Of a stretch of DNA of 12,584 nt, positions 1-6,570 are shown piece by piece. The stretch lies in the NCBI GenBank assembly GCA_905208635.1, contig CAJLPX010000041.1, forward strand, positions 1-12,584, written 5' to 3'. The stretch's first letter is position 1; each line of letters starts with the position of its first letter. Source of the DNA: an uncultured Collinsella sp. (GTDB taxonomy: Bacteria; Actinomycetota; Coriobacteriia; Coriobacteriales; Coriobacteriaceae). Below the pieces are notes generated by a model. The model was not told where the DNA came from and did not search any database. It worked only from the letters and a program-made list of their open reading frames with translations. A program made the translations under genes and the position numbers.

Positions 1-74
1 TTGAACGTCAGATTGTCCAAATGCGGCCCGCGCAGCGTCGAGCCGTTACGCGGTTCGTAGAACCGCGTAACTAG
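1..74. other. Window edge, unresolved, with a perfect hairpin
   Basis: This short stretch lies downstream of lysS. Two plus-strand frames enter from the edge and stop at 58-60 and 72-74, and one minus-strand frame is open to the edge, but none can be recognised from so few residues. The clear feature is a perfect inverted repeat at 45-71: 12-bp arms (GTTACGCGGTTC and its complement) around a 3-nt loop, ending 3 nt from the lysS stop codon. There is no T-run on either side, so it is not a classical intrinsic terminator. Confidence 0.5.
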
Positions 75-2039
75 TTAGTACATCTTTGCGCCAGCGGGGA
101 TGGAGGCGTCGAGCTGGATCAGGTTGAGACGCTCCTCACCATCCTCCTCGTGGATAGCGCTGATGAGCATGCCGCAGCTGGGAATGCCCATCATCTTGCG
201 CGGCGGCAGATTGGTGATGGCGAGCAAGGTCTTGCCGACCAGGTCCTCGGGCTCATAATAACCGTGAATGCCGGAGAGGATGGTACGGTCGGTGCCGGTG
301 CCGTCGTCGAGCGTAAAGTTCAGCAGCTTCTTGGACTTCTTGACGGCCTCGCATGCCTTGACCTTCACGGCGCGGAAGTCGCTCTTGGAGAAGGTATCAA
401 AGTCGACGAACTCCTCAAACAGCGGCTCGACGGCAATCTTGGAATAATCAACCGTGGGCTTGAGCGGCTTGACGAAGGGGCTCGCGGCGTTGCCGGCCTC
501 GGCAGCCTTGGCGGCAGCGGCACTGGACTGGAAACCCTTCTCGGGCTTCATGTGCGGGAACAGTAGCACGTCGCGGATGGAAGCCTGGTTGGTGAGCAGC
601 ATGACCACGCGGTCGATACCGATGCCGATGCCGCCCGCAGGAGGCATACCGTACTCGAGGGCGCGCACGTAGTCCTCGTCGTACTCCATGGCCTCGTCGT
701 CGCCGCCAGCCTTCTCGGCCATCTGGGCGGCAAAGCGCTCGGCCTGGTCGACCGGGTCGTTGAGCTCGGAGAACGCGTTGGCGTACTCGTGACCGGCGAT
801 AACCAGCTCAAAGCGGTGCGTCAGGCGCGGGTCGTCCTCAAAGCGCTTGGCAAGCGGGCTGACCTCGATGGGGTAATCGCACACGAACGTGGGGTTGACG
901 ATGGTGTCCTCGCCCAGCTCATCGTAGATCTCGGCGATAATCTTGCCGGCGGTCCACTCGGGCTTAATCTCCAGGCCCTTCTCGCGCGCGGCAGCAGCAA
1001 GCTCCTCGACCGGCGTATCGATGGTGACCTGTTTGCCGAGCACGTCGGAGACGATGTCGGTCATGGGACGGCTGGCCCACTCACCAGAAAGGTCGATGGT
1101 CTGACCCTGGTACTCGATGACCTCGGGGTTGCCGATGGCCTTGTTAGCCGCCTTAATGACACCCTGGGCGAGCGCCTTCATGCCCTCGAGGTCGGAGAAG
1201 GCACGATAGGCCTCCATCGTGGTGAACTCGGGGTTGTGGGTAAGGTCCATGCCCTCGTTACGGAAGATACGGCCGATCTCGAACACGCGCTCGAAACCGC
1301 CGACGATGCAGCGCTTGAGGTGCAGCTCGGTAGCAATGCGCAGGTAGCACTCCTGATCGAGCGCGTTGAAGTGCGTGATGAACGGCTTGGCAGTAGCGCC
1401 GCCCTGGATGGTCTGCAGGATGGGGGTCTCGACCTCCATGTAGCCGTCGGACTCCATAAAGCGACGGAAGGTGGAGAGAATCTGCGAACGCTTACGGAAC
1501 GTCTCGCGAACGTCGTCGTTGGCGATCAGGTCAACATAGCGCTGGCGATAGCGGGTCTCCTTATCGGAAAGACCGTGGAACTTCTCGGGCAGCGGACGAA
1601 CGGCCTTGGCAAGCAGGGTCGCGCTCTTAGGGGCAACGGAAAGCTGGCCGCGCTTGGTGCGCACAACCACGCCGGTCACGCCCAGGATGTCGCCCAGGTC
1701 GAGGGACTTGAGCGTATTCCAGGCAGCCTCGTCCATGTCGTTGATGCGGCAGAACAGCTGAATCTCGGCAGTCGCATCGCGTACGACGATGAACATGATC
1801 TTGCCCTGACCGCGCTTGGCGACCACACGGCCAGCGATCTTCACGACGTCCTCGGTGTCCTCGCCATCGGCAAGCTCGGCATACTTAGCCTCGATATCGG
1901 CAACGTAGTCCTCAAGCTCAGAGTGCTCGGGATAGGGGTTCTGGCCCGCCTCGAACAGGGCGGCGCGCTTGGCCAGGCGGGTGGCGCGCTCGTCGTTGAG
2001 CGTCGATGCCTGATCTGCGGCGTTCTGGTTCTCTGCCAT
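75..2039 (-). CDS. lysS: Lysyl-tRNA synthetase, class II, with fused C-terminal tRNA-binding domain
   Basis: Charges tRNA-Lys with lysine using ATP in the cytosol. The 654-aa product has an N-terminal OB-fold anticodon-binding region at about 65-150. The class II catalytic core follows, with motif 2 around 252-275 (FEIGRIFRNEG) and motif 3 around 464-490 (GIGIGIDRVVMLL). A low-complexity Ala-rich linker (about 503-545) leads to an extra domain at about 546-654 (FSKSDFRAVKVKACEAV, LPPRKMMGIPS, GMLISA) of the Trbp111/MetRS C-terminal type, which binds tRNA non-specifically. Typical bacterial LysRS is about 500 aa, so the last 110 residues or so are an addition. The start is ATG with GAGGAG at 2047-2052. 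It lies downstream of greA with a terminator-like hairpin between them. Identity is certain; the role of the extra domain is inferred. Confidence 0.98.
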   Translation of the reverse strand: MAENQNAADQASTLNDERATRLAKRAALFEAGQNPYPEHSELEDYVADIEAKYAELADGEDTEDVVKIAGRVVAKRGQGKIMFIVVRDATAEIQLFCRINDMDEAAWNTLKSLDLGDILGVTGVVVRTKRGQLSVAPKSATLLAKAVRPLPEKFHGLSDKETRYRQRYVDLIANDDVRETFRKRSQILSTFRRFMESDGYMEVETPILQTIQGGATAKPFITHFNALDQECYLRIATELHLKRCIVGGFERVFEIGRIFRNEGMDLTHNPEFTTMEAYRAFSDLEGMKALAQGVIKAANKAIGNPEVIEYQGQTIDLSGEWASRPMTDIVSDVLGKQVTIDTPVEELAAAAREKGLEIKPEWTAGKIIAEIYDELGEDTIVNPTFVCDYPIEVSPLAKRFEDDPRLTHRFELVIAGHEYANAFSELNDPVDQAERFAAQMAEKAGGDDEAMEYDEDYVRALEYGMPPAGGIGIGIDRVVMLLTNQASIRDVLLFPHMKPEKGFQSSAAAAKAAEAGNAASPFVKPLKPTVDYSKIAVEPLFEEFVDFDTFSKSDFRAVKVKACEAVKKSKKLLNFTLDDGTGTDRTILSGIHGYYEPEDLVGKTLLAITNLPPRKMMGIPSCGMLISAIHEEDGEERLNLIQLDASIPAGAKMY

Positions 2040-2052
2040 AAGTTAGCTCCTC

Positions 2053-2090
2053 AAACTAAAACGCTCCCCAGGATTCGGTCCCAGGGAGCG
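2053..2090 (-). terminator. Terminator-like hairpin between greA and lysS, possible attenuator
   Basis: On the minus strand CGCTCCC (2084-2090) pairs with GGGAGCG (2062-2068). A 3-bp inner helix (2071-2073 with 2079-2081) may extend it. It is followed by TTTTAGTTT. It lies 28 nt after the greA stop and ends next to the lysS ribosome binding site, leaving no room for a separate lysS promoter after it. It may therefore partly terminate or attenuate read-through into lysS. Confidence 0.6.
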
Positions 2091-2118
2091 AAAACATACC
2101 TTTACGCGGGACCGTGGT

Positions 2119-2589
2119 CTAGCGTGCAATCTTGGCGATGGTGTAGACGCGAGTCTTGCCGGAAGGCGTAACGACCTCGACGGAGTCGCCCTCGCCGTGA
2201 CCGATGATGGCGTGGCCGACCGGAGACTCGTTGGAAATCTTGTGCTCGAGCGAGTTGGTCTCGGTGGTACCGACAAGCGTGACTTCCATGACCTCACCGT
2301 TGGGATCAATCAGAGAAACGGTGGAACCGATGGAGACGGTCAGATCGCCCGTGGTGGCAGCAACCTGAGCGTTGGCGAGGATGGCCTGGATCTCGGCAAT
2401 ACGAGCGGCGTTCTGGGCCTGCTTGTCCTTAGCGGCGTCGTACTCGGAGTTCTCCGAAAGGTCGCCGAACGCGCGGGCTTCCTTGATGTCCTCGACGATC
2501 TCCTTGGCGTAATCGCCCTCACGCCAAGCGAGCTCCTCGACGAGCTTCTGGCGGCCCTCAGCGGTCAGTACGATCTGGCTTGCGTCCAT
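2119..2589 (-). CDS. greA: Transcription elongation factor GreA
   Basis: Enters the secondary channel of stalled, backtracked RNA polymerase and stimulates transcript cleavage so elongation can resume. The 156-aa length matches the family. The N-terminal coiled-coil hairpin carries the conserved tip DLSENSEYDAAK (43-54), whose acidic residues (D43, E46) hold the catalytic metal in family members. The C-terminal FKBP-like domain spans about 80-156 (SNESPVGHAIIGHGEGDSVEV). An upstream ATG in frame at 2619 would add 10 residues, but the ATG at 2589 is preceded by GGGGAG at suitable spacing and gives the usual N-terminus, so I chose it. It sits between the tatA terminator and lysS, with which it may be cotranscribed. 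Confidence 0.97.
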   Translation of the reverse strand: MDASQIVLTAEGRQKLVEELAWREGDYAKEIVEDIKEARAFGDLSENSEYDAAKDKQAQNAARIAEIQAILANAQVAATTGDLTVSIGSTVSLIDPNGEVMEVTLVGTTETNSLEHKISNESPVGHAIIGHGEGDSVEVVTPSGKTRVYTIAKIAR

Positions 2590-2604
2590 ACGGATATCTC
2601 CCCA

Positions 2605-2630
2605 ACTATGATGTAACAATCAACTGTCAA
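2605..2630 (-). promoter_or_regulatory. Candidate greA promoter
   Basis: A perfect -35 hexamer TTGACA lies at 2625-2630, just after the tatA terminator T-run. The best -10-like hexamer, CATAGT (2605-2610), is only 14 bp away, shorter than ideal, and would place the transcript start close to the ribosome binding site. Location is reasonable but the -10 is doubtful. Confidence 0.3.
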
Positions 2631-2631
2631 C

Positions 2632-2670
2632 AAAACGAAAAAGACCGGCTAGCCTGCGGGCAAGCCGGTC
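2632..2670 (-). terminator. Intrinsic terminator of tatA
   Basis: On the minus strand an 8-bp stem, GACCGGCT (2663-2670) with AGCCGGTC (2643-2650), probably extended by 3 inner pairs, is followed by TTTTTCGTTTT. It lies 26 nt after the tatA stop codon and separates tatA from greA. Confidence 0.9.
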
Positions 2671-2695
2671 AGGTGCTCACCCCAAAGGGATGGGA

Positions 2696-2971
2696 CTACT
2701 CTGCGTCCGCGTCGCTGTCCTCTGCCTGCTTCTTCTTGGCAGCAGCGAGCTTGGCCTCGAGCTCAGCGATCTCCTTGTCCTCCTCGGACTGCTCGACCAC
2801 GACCTCCTCGGCCTGCTTGGTCTCGGCCTTATCGTCGCCCTCCATACCCTCACGGATATTCTTGACGGTAGAGCCGAGGGACTTGCCGAGCTTCGGCAGG
2901 TTCTTGGGCCCGAAGATAATCAGGACAACGACGAGAATAATGATGAGCTCAGGAGCCCTCAGTCCAAACAT
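2696..2971 (-). CDS. tatA: Twin-arginine translocase subunit TatA
   Basis: Small membrane protein that oligomerises to form the pore through which folded proteins with RR signal peptides cross the cytoplasmic membrane. The 91-aa product starts MFGLRAPELIIILVVV. It has one transmembrane helix (about 7-20), the family hinge FGPKNLPKLGKSLG (20-33), an amphipathic helix to about 43, and a highly charged Glu/Lys/Ala-rich tail. The frame is open upstream to 3154, but that stretch runs through the tRNA-Pro gene and its terminator. The ATG at 2971 with GGAGGT upstream gives the standard N-terminus. tatC is not in the window. The unit has its own promoter and terminator. TatA and TatB/E cannot be told apart with certainty by sequence alone; TatA is preferred from length and N-terminus. 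Confidence 0.93.
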   Translation of the reverse strand: MFGLRAPELIIILVVVLIIFGPKNLPKLGKSLGSTVKNIREGMEGDDKAETKQAEEVVVEQSEEDKEIAELEAKLAAAKKKQAEDSDADAE

Positions 2972-3007
2972 GTAGACCTCCACAATACAGCGAGACAAGC
3001 TCGAATG

Positions 3008-3036
3008 AGTATACCGCGGGTATCGCGGTATCACAA
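3008..3036 (-). promoter_or_regulatory. tatA promoter with embedded palindrome (possible operator)
   Basis: On the minus strand -35 TTGTGA (3031-3036) and -10 TATACT (3008-3013) are separated by exactly 17 bp. A perfect inverted repeat fills the spacer: ATACCGCG (3011-3018), a 5-nt centre, and CGCGGTAT (3024-3031). It overlaps one base of the -35 and half of the -10. The predicted start is 30-35 nt before the tatA ATG. A protein bound here would block polymerase, so regulation is plausible but inferred. Confidence 0.65.
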
Positions 3037-3044
3037 CAATAGCT

Positions 3045-3072
3045 AAAAAAAGGGACCGCAAGAAGCGGTCCC
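3045..3072 (-). terminator. Intrinsic terminator of tRNA-Pro
   Basis: On the minus strand GGGACCGC (3065-3072), a 5-nt loop and GCGGTCCC (3052-3059) form an 8-bp GC-rich stem followed directly by seven T (3045-3051). It begins 11 nt after the CCA end of tRNA-Pro. Confidence 0.95.
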
Positions 3073-3083
3073 TCCTCATGCTC

Positions 3084-3160
3084 TGGTCGGGTTGACTGGA
3101 TTTGAACCAGCGACCCCTGCGTCCCGAACGCAGTGCTCTACCAAACTGAGCCACAACCCG
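3084..3160 (-). tRNA. tRNA-Pro(CGG)
   Basis: A full cloverleaf reads on the minus strand. The acceptor stem is CGGGTTG with CAACCCG, the D-arm is GCTCAGTTTGGTAGAGC, and the anticodon stem is CTGCG/CGCAG around loop TTCGGGA, giving anticodon CGG for codon CCG. The T-arm is GCTGG TTCAAAT CCAGT. The discriminator A and CCA are encoded (77 nt in all). It is a single-gene unit between ispE and tatA. Confidence 0.97.
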
Positions 3161-3168
3161 TTAGCTCG

Positions 3169-3174
3169 ACTATA
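3169..3174 (-). promoter_or_regulatory. Candidate -10 element for tRNA-Pro
   Basis: TATAGT (minus strand) is placed so that transcription would start within a few bases of the tRNA 5' end at 3160. No good -35 hexamer is visible 16-18 bp further upstream. Confidence 0.4.
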
Positions 3175-3209
3175 GTAACAAAGATTTTCGCCGCGTGCTA
3201 GATAAATTT

Positions 3210-4106
3210 TTATTTCTTTGGCGCTTCAATGCGAACCGTGTCGGAAACGAGCTCCGTTGCATAAGCCCACCAGCCGTTTTGTTGAGCCGTCGCCGCAAGA
3301 TTGGCTGCCGTGGCGGCGCTATCGCAGAGAGCAAACGAGCAGGCACCCGAACCGCACACGTTTGTGGCAATGGTACCGTCCTGTGAACGAAGCCAGTCGA
3401 GCACCGTTTGAATCCGCGGCTCCATCTGCGCGGAAATGACACCCAGGTTGTTGTGGACGAGCGCGTAGGCCGCCTCTGCGTCTCCCGAGCGAAGGGCAGA
3501 TGCGATCGCTCCGGGCTTGTCCGCAGGCGCTGGGGTCTCGTCAAAACGTCGATAGGCTTCAATTGTTGAAACGCTTGCCTCGCGCGGCTTAACCAGCACG
3601 ACGGGTGTCGCGGGAAGTGCGGGGTACTCGGTTGCCAGCACGTCTCCCCCACCCACGTAAAATGCAGGGCTGGCATGCAAAAAGAAGGGAACGTCGGCGC
3701 CAATGCCGCGCGCGATGTTGTCCAGCGCGGGATCGGCACGGTCGATACCCCACAGCTCTGCCAAGGCGACAATGACCGCCGCGGCATCCGTCGAAGGACC
3801 GCCCAGGCCGGCACACAACGGGATGCACTTCTCGATCGTGATGCAGACGTTGGCTTCACGACCATAATGCTCGGCCATAGCGAGCGCAGCACGATACGCC
3901 GTATTCTTTTGCATGGGAAAGTCGGATGTCGGAATCGTCTGGACGGTCAGCGCCTGTGCCGGCGTAACCGTCACGGTATCGACAAGACCGACGGCTGCCA
4001 TCAGGGAATCGACCTTATGGTAGCCGCGGTCGTCACGCTCGGTATGAACCCCCAGATAGAGGTTGATCTTTGCCGGCGCGGAAAGGGTCAGGGACCAATC
4101 GGTCAC
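3210..4106 (-). CDS. ispE: 4-diphosphocytidyl-2-C-methyl-D-erythritol kinase
   Basis: Phosphorylates the 2-hydroxyl of CDP-methylerythritol in the non-mevalonate (MEP) isoprenoid pathway. The 298-aa GHMP-kinase has the N-terminal APAKINLYL motif with the conserved K13. Its ATP-binding loop is PLCAGLGGPSTDAAAVI (96-112), where GGPSTDAA replaces the usual GGGSSDAA. The catalytic Asp is in GADVPFF (D138), and there is a C-terminal Gly-rich GSGACSFAL motif. The start codon is GTG at 4106, supported by GAGGAG at 4115-4120 inside the end of veg. Only 2 bp separate it from the veg stop, so translation is likely coupled. The veg-ispE neighbourhood also occurs in Bacillus. Function is confident from motifs and length. 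Confidence 0.96.
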   Translation of the reverse strand: MTDWSLTLSAPAKINLYLGVHTERDDRGYHKVDSLMAAVGLVDTVTVTPAQALTVQTIPTSDFPMQKNTAYRAALAMAEHYGREANVCITIEKCIPLCAGLGGPSTDAAAVIVALAELWGIDRADPALDNIARGIGADVPFFLHASPAFYVGGGDVLATEYPALPATPVVLVKPREASVSTIEAYRRFDETPAPADKPGAIASALRSGDAEAAYALVHNNLGVISAQMEPRIQTVLDWLRSQDGTIATNVCGSGACSFALCDSAATAANLAATAQQNGWWAYATELVSDTVRIEAPKK

Positions 4107-4108
4107 CG

Positions 4109-4405
4109 CTAGTGCTCCTCGAGCTGATTGCCGAGCGGGGTAAAAATGTGCTCGCCGCTCTCGGGGTCGAACAGCTCGACCTGGCCGGTGAGAACATCAA
4201 TATACTGGTAGGACTGACGCGACTTGCGGCCACGGCGCTCGTCGACCTCGACGATAAAGACTGCCGGATGGACGCTCTTGATGGTGCCCATGCGCTCGAC
4301 GACGCGGGTGCGGCCCATGTTGGCCTTCACCTTAACGCGATCGCCCACCATATCGGTCAGCTTCTCGTGGATGTCGTCGACGTGATTGACTTCCATCTCT
4401 TCCAT
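4109..4405 (-). CDS. veg: Veg family protein (DUF1021)
   Basis: A 98-aa protein matching Bacillus Veg, a small conserved protein linked there to biofilm gene control; its molecular function is not settled. The conserved core is at about 20-80 (RVKVKANMGRTRVVERMG, HPAVFIVEVDE, RQSYQYIDVLTGQVEL). It has no signal peptide or membrane segment. An ATG at 4429 is in frame, but the ATG at 4405 has GGAGG at good spacing and an N-terminus of family length. A third ATG at 4396 is poorly spaced. It overlaps no gene and reads into ispE. Upstream is a recognisable promoter and a small hairpin with a T-run. Confidence 0.9.
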   Translation of the reverse strand: MEEMEVNHVDDIHEKLTDMVGDRVKVKANMGRTRVVERMGTIKSVHPAVFIVEVDERRGRKSRQSYQYIDVLTGQVELFDPESGEHIFTPLGNQLEEH

Positions 4406-4432
4406 GAACAGGGCCTCCAGAAGATGCAATTC

Positions 4433-4452
4433 AAAAAGGGGATAATACCCCT
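4433..4452 (-). promoter_or_regulatory. Small hairpin with T-run in veg leader
   Basis: On the minus strand AGGGG, a 6-nt loop TATTAT and CCCCT are followed by TTTT. The stem is only 5 bp, so termination would be weak. It lies between the candidate promoter and the veg ribosome binding site, so it could act as a leader attenuator, or mark the end of dtd read-through. Confidence 0.35.
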
Positions 4453-4472
4453 AAGATAGACAAAACTCTAAT

Positions 4473-4502
4473 ACTATAGCACCCTGCTGCCGCCATACGC
4501 AA
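4473..4502 (-). promoter_or_regulatory. Candidate promoter for veg-ispE
   Basis: On the minus strand -35 TTGCGT (4497-4502) and -10 TATAGT (4473-4478) are 18 bp apart, and the -10 has a TGC extension. The same -35 hexamer occurs in the murE promoter. The leader would be about 60 nt. Confidence 0.5.
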
Positions 4503-4555
4503 GTAGCTAAATAAACCCCGTCCCAAATACGTACCAGACGACAACCTCGCGTAAC

Positions 4556-5002
4556 CTAAAGACTATCGGTGTCCAAGACGATGGTGAACGGACCGTCGTT
4601 GACCAAGTCGACTTTCATATCGGCGCCAAAGATGCCGTGCGCCACGTGTTCGACATCTTTGCGAACGAGCGTCAAGAAGTACTCGTAGAGCTCGTTGGCA
4701 ACATCGGGGGCGCCGGCATCGGTAAACGATGGGCGGCGGCCGTGGCGGCAGTCGGCGAACAGCGTGAACTGCGACACTACGAGAACCTCGCCGTCGACAT
4801 CGGCAAGTGCCAGGTTGGTCTTGCCGTTCTCGTCCTCGTTAATGCGCAAGCCGCGGAGCTTGCCCCACAGCTTATCAGCCTCGGCGCGCGTGTCGCCGTG
4901 GCCCACGCCCAACAGCACCAGATAGCCGCGCCCAATTTTGCCCACGTACTCGCCGTCGACCGTCACGCCGGCGTTGAGCACGCGCTGAACCACCGCACGC
5001 AC
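4556..5002 (-). CDS. dtd: D-aminoacyl-tRNA deacylase
   Basis: Hydrolyses D-amino acids (classically D-Tyr, also Gly) from mischarged tRNAs, keeping D-residues out of proteins. The 148-aa length is typical. The first family motif is SQFTLFA (77-83) with GRRPSF at 88-93. The second is NDGPFTI (135-141), carrying the Gly-cisPro pair that enforces chiral selection; family members usually have NDGPVTF. The start is GTG at 5002, preceded by GAGGAG that lies within the last codons of rdgB. The gap to the rdgB stop is 3 bp, so the two are coupled. Both products are quality-control hydrolases. No clear terminator follows before the veg promoter. Confidence 0.95.
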   Translation of the reverse strand: MRAVVQRVLNAGVTVDGEYVGKIGRGYLVLLGVGHGDTRAEADKLWGKLRGLRINEDENGKTNLALADVDGEVLVVSQFTLFADCRHGRRPSFTDAGAPDVANELYEYFLTLVRKDVEHVAHGIFGADMKVDLVNDGPFTIVLDTDSL

Positions 5003-5005
5003 GGC

Positions 5006-5647
5006 CTACTCCTCGCCCGTCAGTTTGGCGGATAGGTGCTCGAGCGCATGGAATCGATGGCTGATGGCGTTCTTCTCGTCCGCCGTGAGCTCGGCCATAG
5101 TCTTGCCCGGCGTATCGACCGGCAGGAACAGCGGGTCGTAGCCAAAGCCGTGATCGCCGCGGCCCTCGTGCGCGATAACGCCCTCACAGGCGCCCTCGCC
5201 ATAGGTGACCAGGCCGTCCGTATCGATGAGCGCAACGACGCTCATAAAGCGCGCGGTGCGGTCCTCGTCTGCCACGCCTTCCAGATTCACGAGCAGCTTG
5301 GCATTGTTGGCGGCATCGTCGCCGTGAACGCCCGCGTAGCGCGCGCTATACACACCGGGCTCACCGTCCAGCGCGTCGACGACCAGGCCCGAATCGTCGG
5401 CAATGGCCATGAGCCCCGTCTCTTCGACGGCAGCCTGCGCCTTGATGATGGCGTTCTCCAAAAACGTCGTGCCGTTTTCCTCGGGGTCCTCAAATTCGCC
5501 CAGCTGGCCGAGCGCCACAAAGCGCACCTCGGGCATGACCTTGCCCAAAATGGCCTCGATCTCGGTGAGCTTATGGGCGTTGCCCGTTGCCACGACAATG
5601 GTCGCCGCCGGGTCGAGGGTGTCGATGTCGATCTTCTCAAGTGCCAT
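5006..5647 (-). CDS. rdgB: XTP/dITP diphosphatase (RdgB/HAM1 family)
   Basis: Removes non-canonical purine nucleotides (XTP, dITP, ITP) from the pool as monophosphate and pyrophosphate. The 213-aa product shows all family motifs: VVATGNAHKLTEI (18-30), FLENAIIKA (62-70), ADDSGLVVDAL (83-93), PGVYSARYAG (97-106), FGYDPLF (168-174) and EKNAISHR (191-198). About 14 residues precede the first beta-strand, slightly more than in short homologues. The ATG at 5647 has AAGGAG at suitable spacing. It lies after the rph terminator-like hairpin and drives into dtd. A TATAAG hexamer at 5729-5734 could be its -10, but no matching -35 is clear. Confidence 0.96.
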   Translation of the reverse strand: MALEKIDIDTLDPAATIVVATGNAHKLTEIEAILGKVMPEVRFVALGQLGEFEDPEENGTTFLENAIIKAQAAVEETGLMAIADDSGLVVDALDGEPGVYSARYAGVHGDDAANNAKLLVNLEGVADEDRTARFMSVVALIDTDGLVTYGEGACEGVIAHEGRGDHGFGYDPLFLPVDTPGKTMAELTADEKNAISHRFHALEHLSAKLTGEE

Positions 5648-5753
5648 GAGTGGTCTCCTTGTCTCTATAGCAATGCCGCGCCGAGGGCGACGAGGGCCTC
5701 CGCCTCTCCCCTCTCAATCAACGGCAGTCTTATACTTCGACGTTTTCCCAGAT

Positions 5754-5792
5754 AAAACCTGCCAAAATAAACCTGTCCCTTTTTGGCAGGTT
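5754..5792 (-). terminator. Long hairpin after rph, probable terminator and repeat-like
   Basis: Perfect 12-bp arms AACCTGCCAAAA (5756-5767) and TTTTGGCAGGTT (5781-5792) enclose a 13-nt loop. The upstream arm begins inside the rph stop codon. On the minus strand it is followed by TTTTATC, a short T-run (5754-5757). The loop holds the motif TAAACCTGTCCC, related to sequences at 4509-4528 and 10107-10128, so this may be a member of an intergenic repeat family that also serves as terminator. Confidence 0.55.
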
Positions 5793-6516
5793 AGACGAGG
5801 GCCTGGCGCTGGAGCTCGATGAGCTCGGCAATACCCTTGTCGCCCAAATCGAGCAGGGCATTGAGGCGCTTGCGGTCGAAGGGAGCCTGCTCGCCAGTGC
5901 CCTGGAGCTCAATCATCTCACCGGTATCGGTGGCGACAAGATTCATGTCGACCTCGGCGTGACTGTCCTCAGAATAATCCAGGTCGAGCAGGGTGTTGCC
6001 GTCGACAACTCCCATGGAAATCGCGGCGACCTGGCCCGTGAGCGGGATGCGCTCGATCTTGCCTGCCTCGACCCACATGGCAAGCGCATCGTGCAGCGCC
6101 ACCCAAGCGCCGGTAATGCTCGCTGTACGCGTGCCGCCATCGGCCTGAATCACATCGCAGTCGACGGTGACGGTGTACTCGCCGAGTGCCTTCATGTTGA
6201 CGACGGTACGCAGGCTGCGGCCAATGAGGCGCTCGATTTCCATGGAGCGACCCTTGCGGTTGGCGTGCTCGCGCTTGCAGCGCTTGCCGGTCGATGCCGG
6301 CAGCATGGCATACTCTGCGGTTACCCAACCGGCCTTGGCACCCTTGCGCCAGCCCGGCACGCCCTCCTCGATGGTGGCGGCACAAAGCACGCGCGTGTCA
6401 CCGAACTCGGCAAAACACGAGCCGTGGGCGTGCTTCATGACGCCACGGGTGAGCTTAACGGGGCGCAACTCGTTGGCGGCGCGACCGTTGGCGCGGTTGA
6501 CCTGCATGTACTCCAT
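5791..6516 (-). CDS. rph: Ribonuclease PH
   Basis: Phosphorolytic 3'-5' exoribonuclease that trims tRNA 3' ends, releasing nucleoside diphosphates; acts as a ring of six subunits in family members. The 241-aa length agrees with the family (about 240). Key segments are the phosphate-binding GGTRTASITG (127-136) and the acidic active-site stretch DLDYSEDSHAEVDMN (178-192), with D178 and D184 matching the catalytic pair. QGTGEQAPF lies at 205-213. The ATG at 6516 has AAAGGA upstream; the second ATG three codons later is poorly spaced. It lies 54 bp after murI and 143 bp before rdgB. An rph-rdgB pairing is common in bacteria. Confidence 0.97.
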   Translation of the reverse strand: MEYMQVNRANGRAANELRPVKLTRGVMKHAHGSCFAEFGDTRVLCAATIEEGVPGWRKGAKAGWVTAEYAMLPASTGKRCKREHANRKGRSMEIERLIGRSLRTVVNMKALGEYTVTVDCDVIQADGGTRTASITGAWVALHDALAMWVEAGKIERIPLTGQVAAISMGVVDGNTLLDLDYSEDSHAEVDMNLVATDTGEMIELQGTGEQAPFDRKRLNALLDLGDKGIAELIELQRQALV

Positions 6517-6570
6517 AGAAAAATCCTTTCGGCAAAAGGTGTGGCGAAGGCTCTGACGGCGGCCTTACAT

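Noticed and set aside
2040..2118. T-box riboswitch ahead of lysS
   Set aside because: The 79-bp gap is too short and lacks a specifier loop and the T-box sequence; only a simple hairpin is present.
789..2171. Long plus-strand open frame opposite lysS
   Set aside because: It mirrors lysS in a high-G+C genome, has no family resemblance and no ribosome binding site; lysS on the other strand is certain.
2972..3154. 61-residue N-terminal extension of TatA
   Set aside because: The extension would translate through tRNA-Pro and its terminator; the ATG at 2971 has a ribosome binding site and the family N-terminus.
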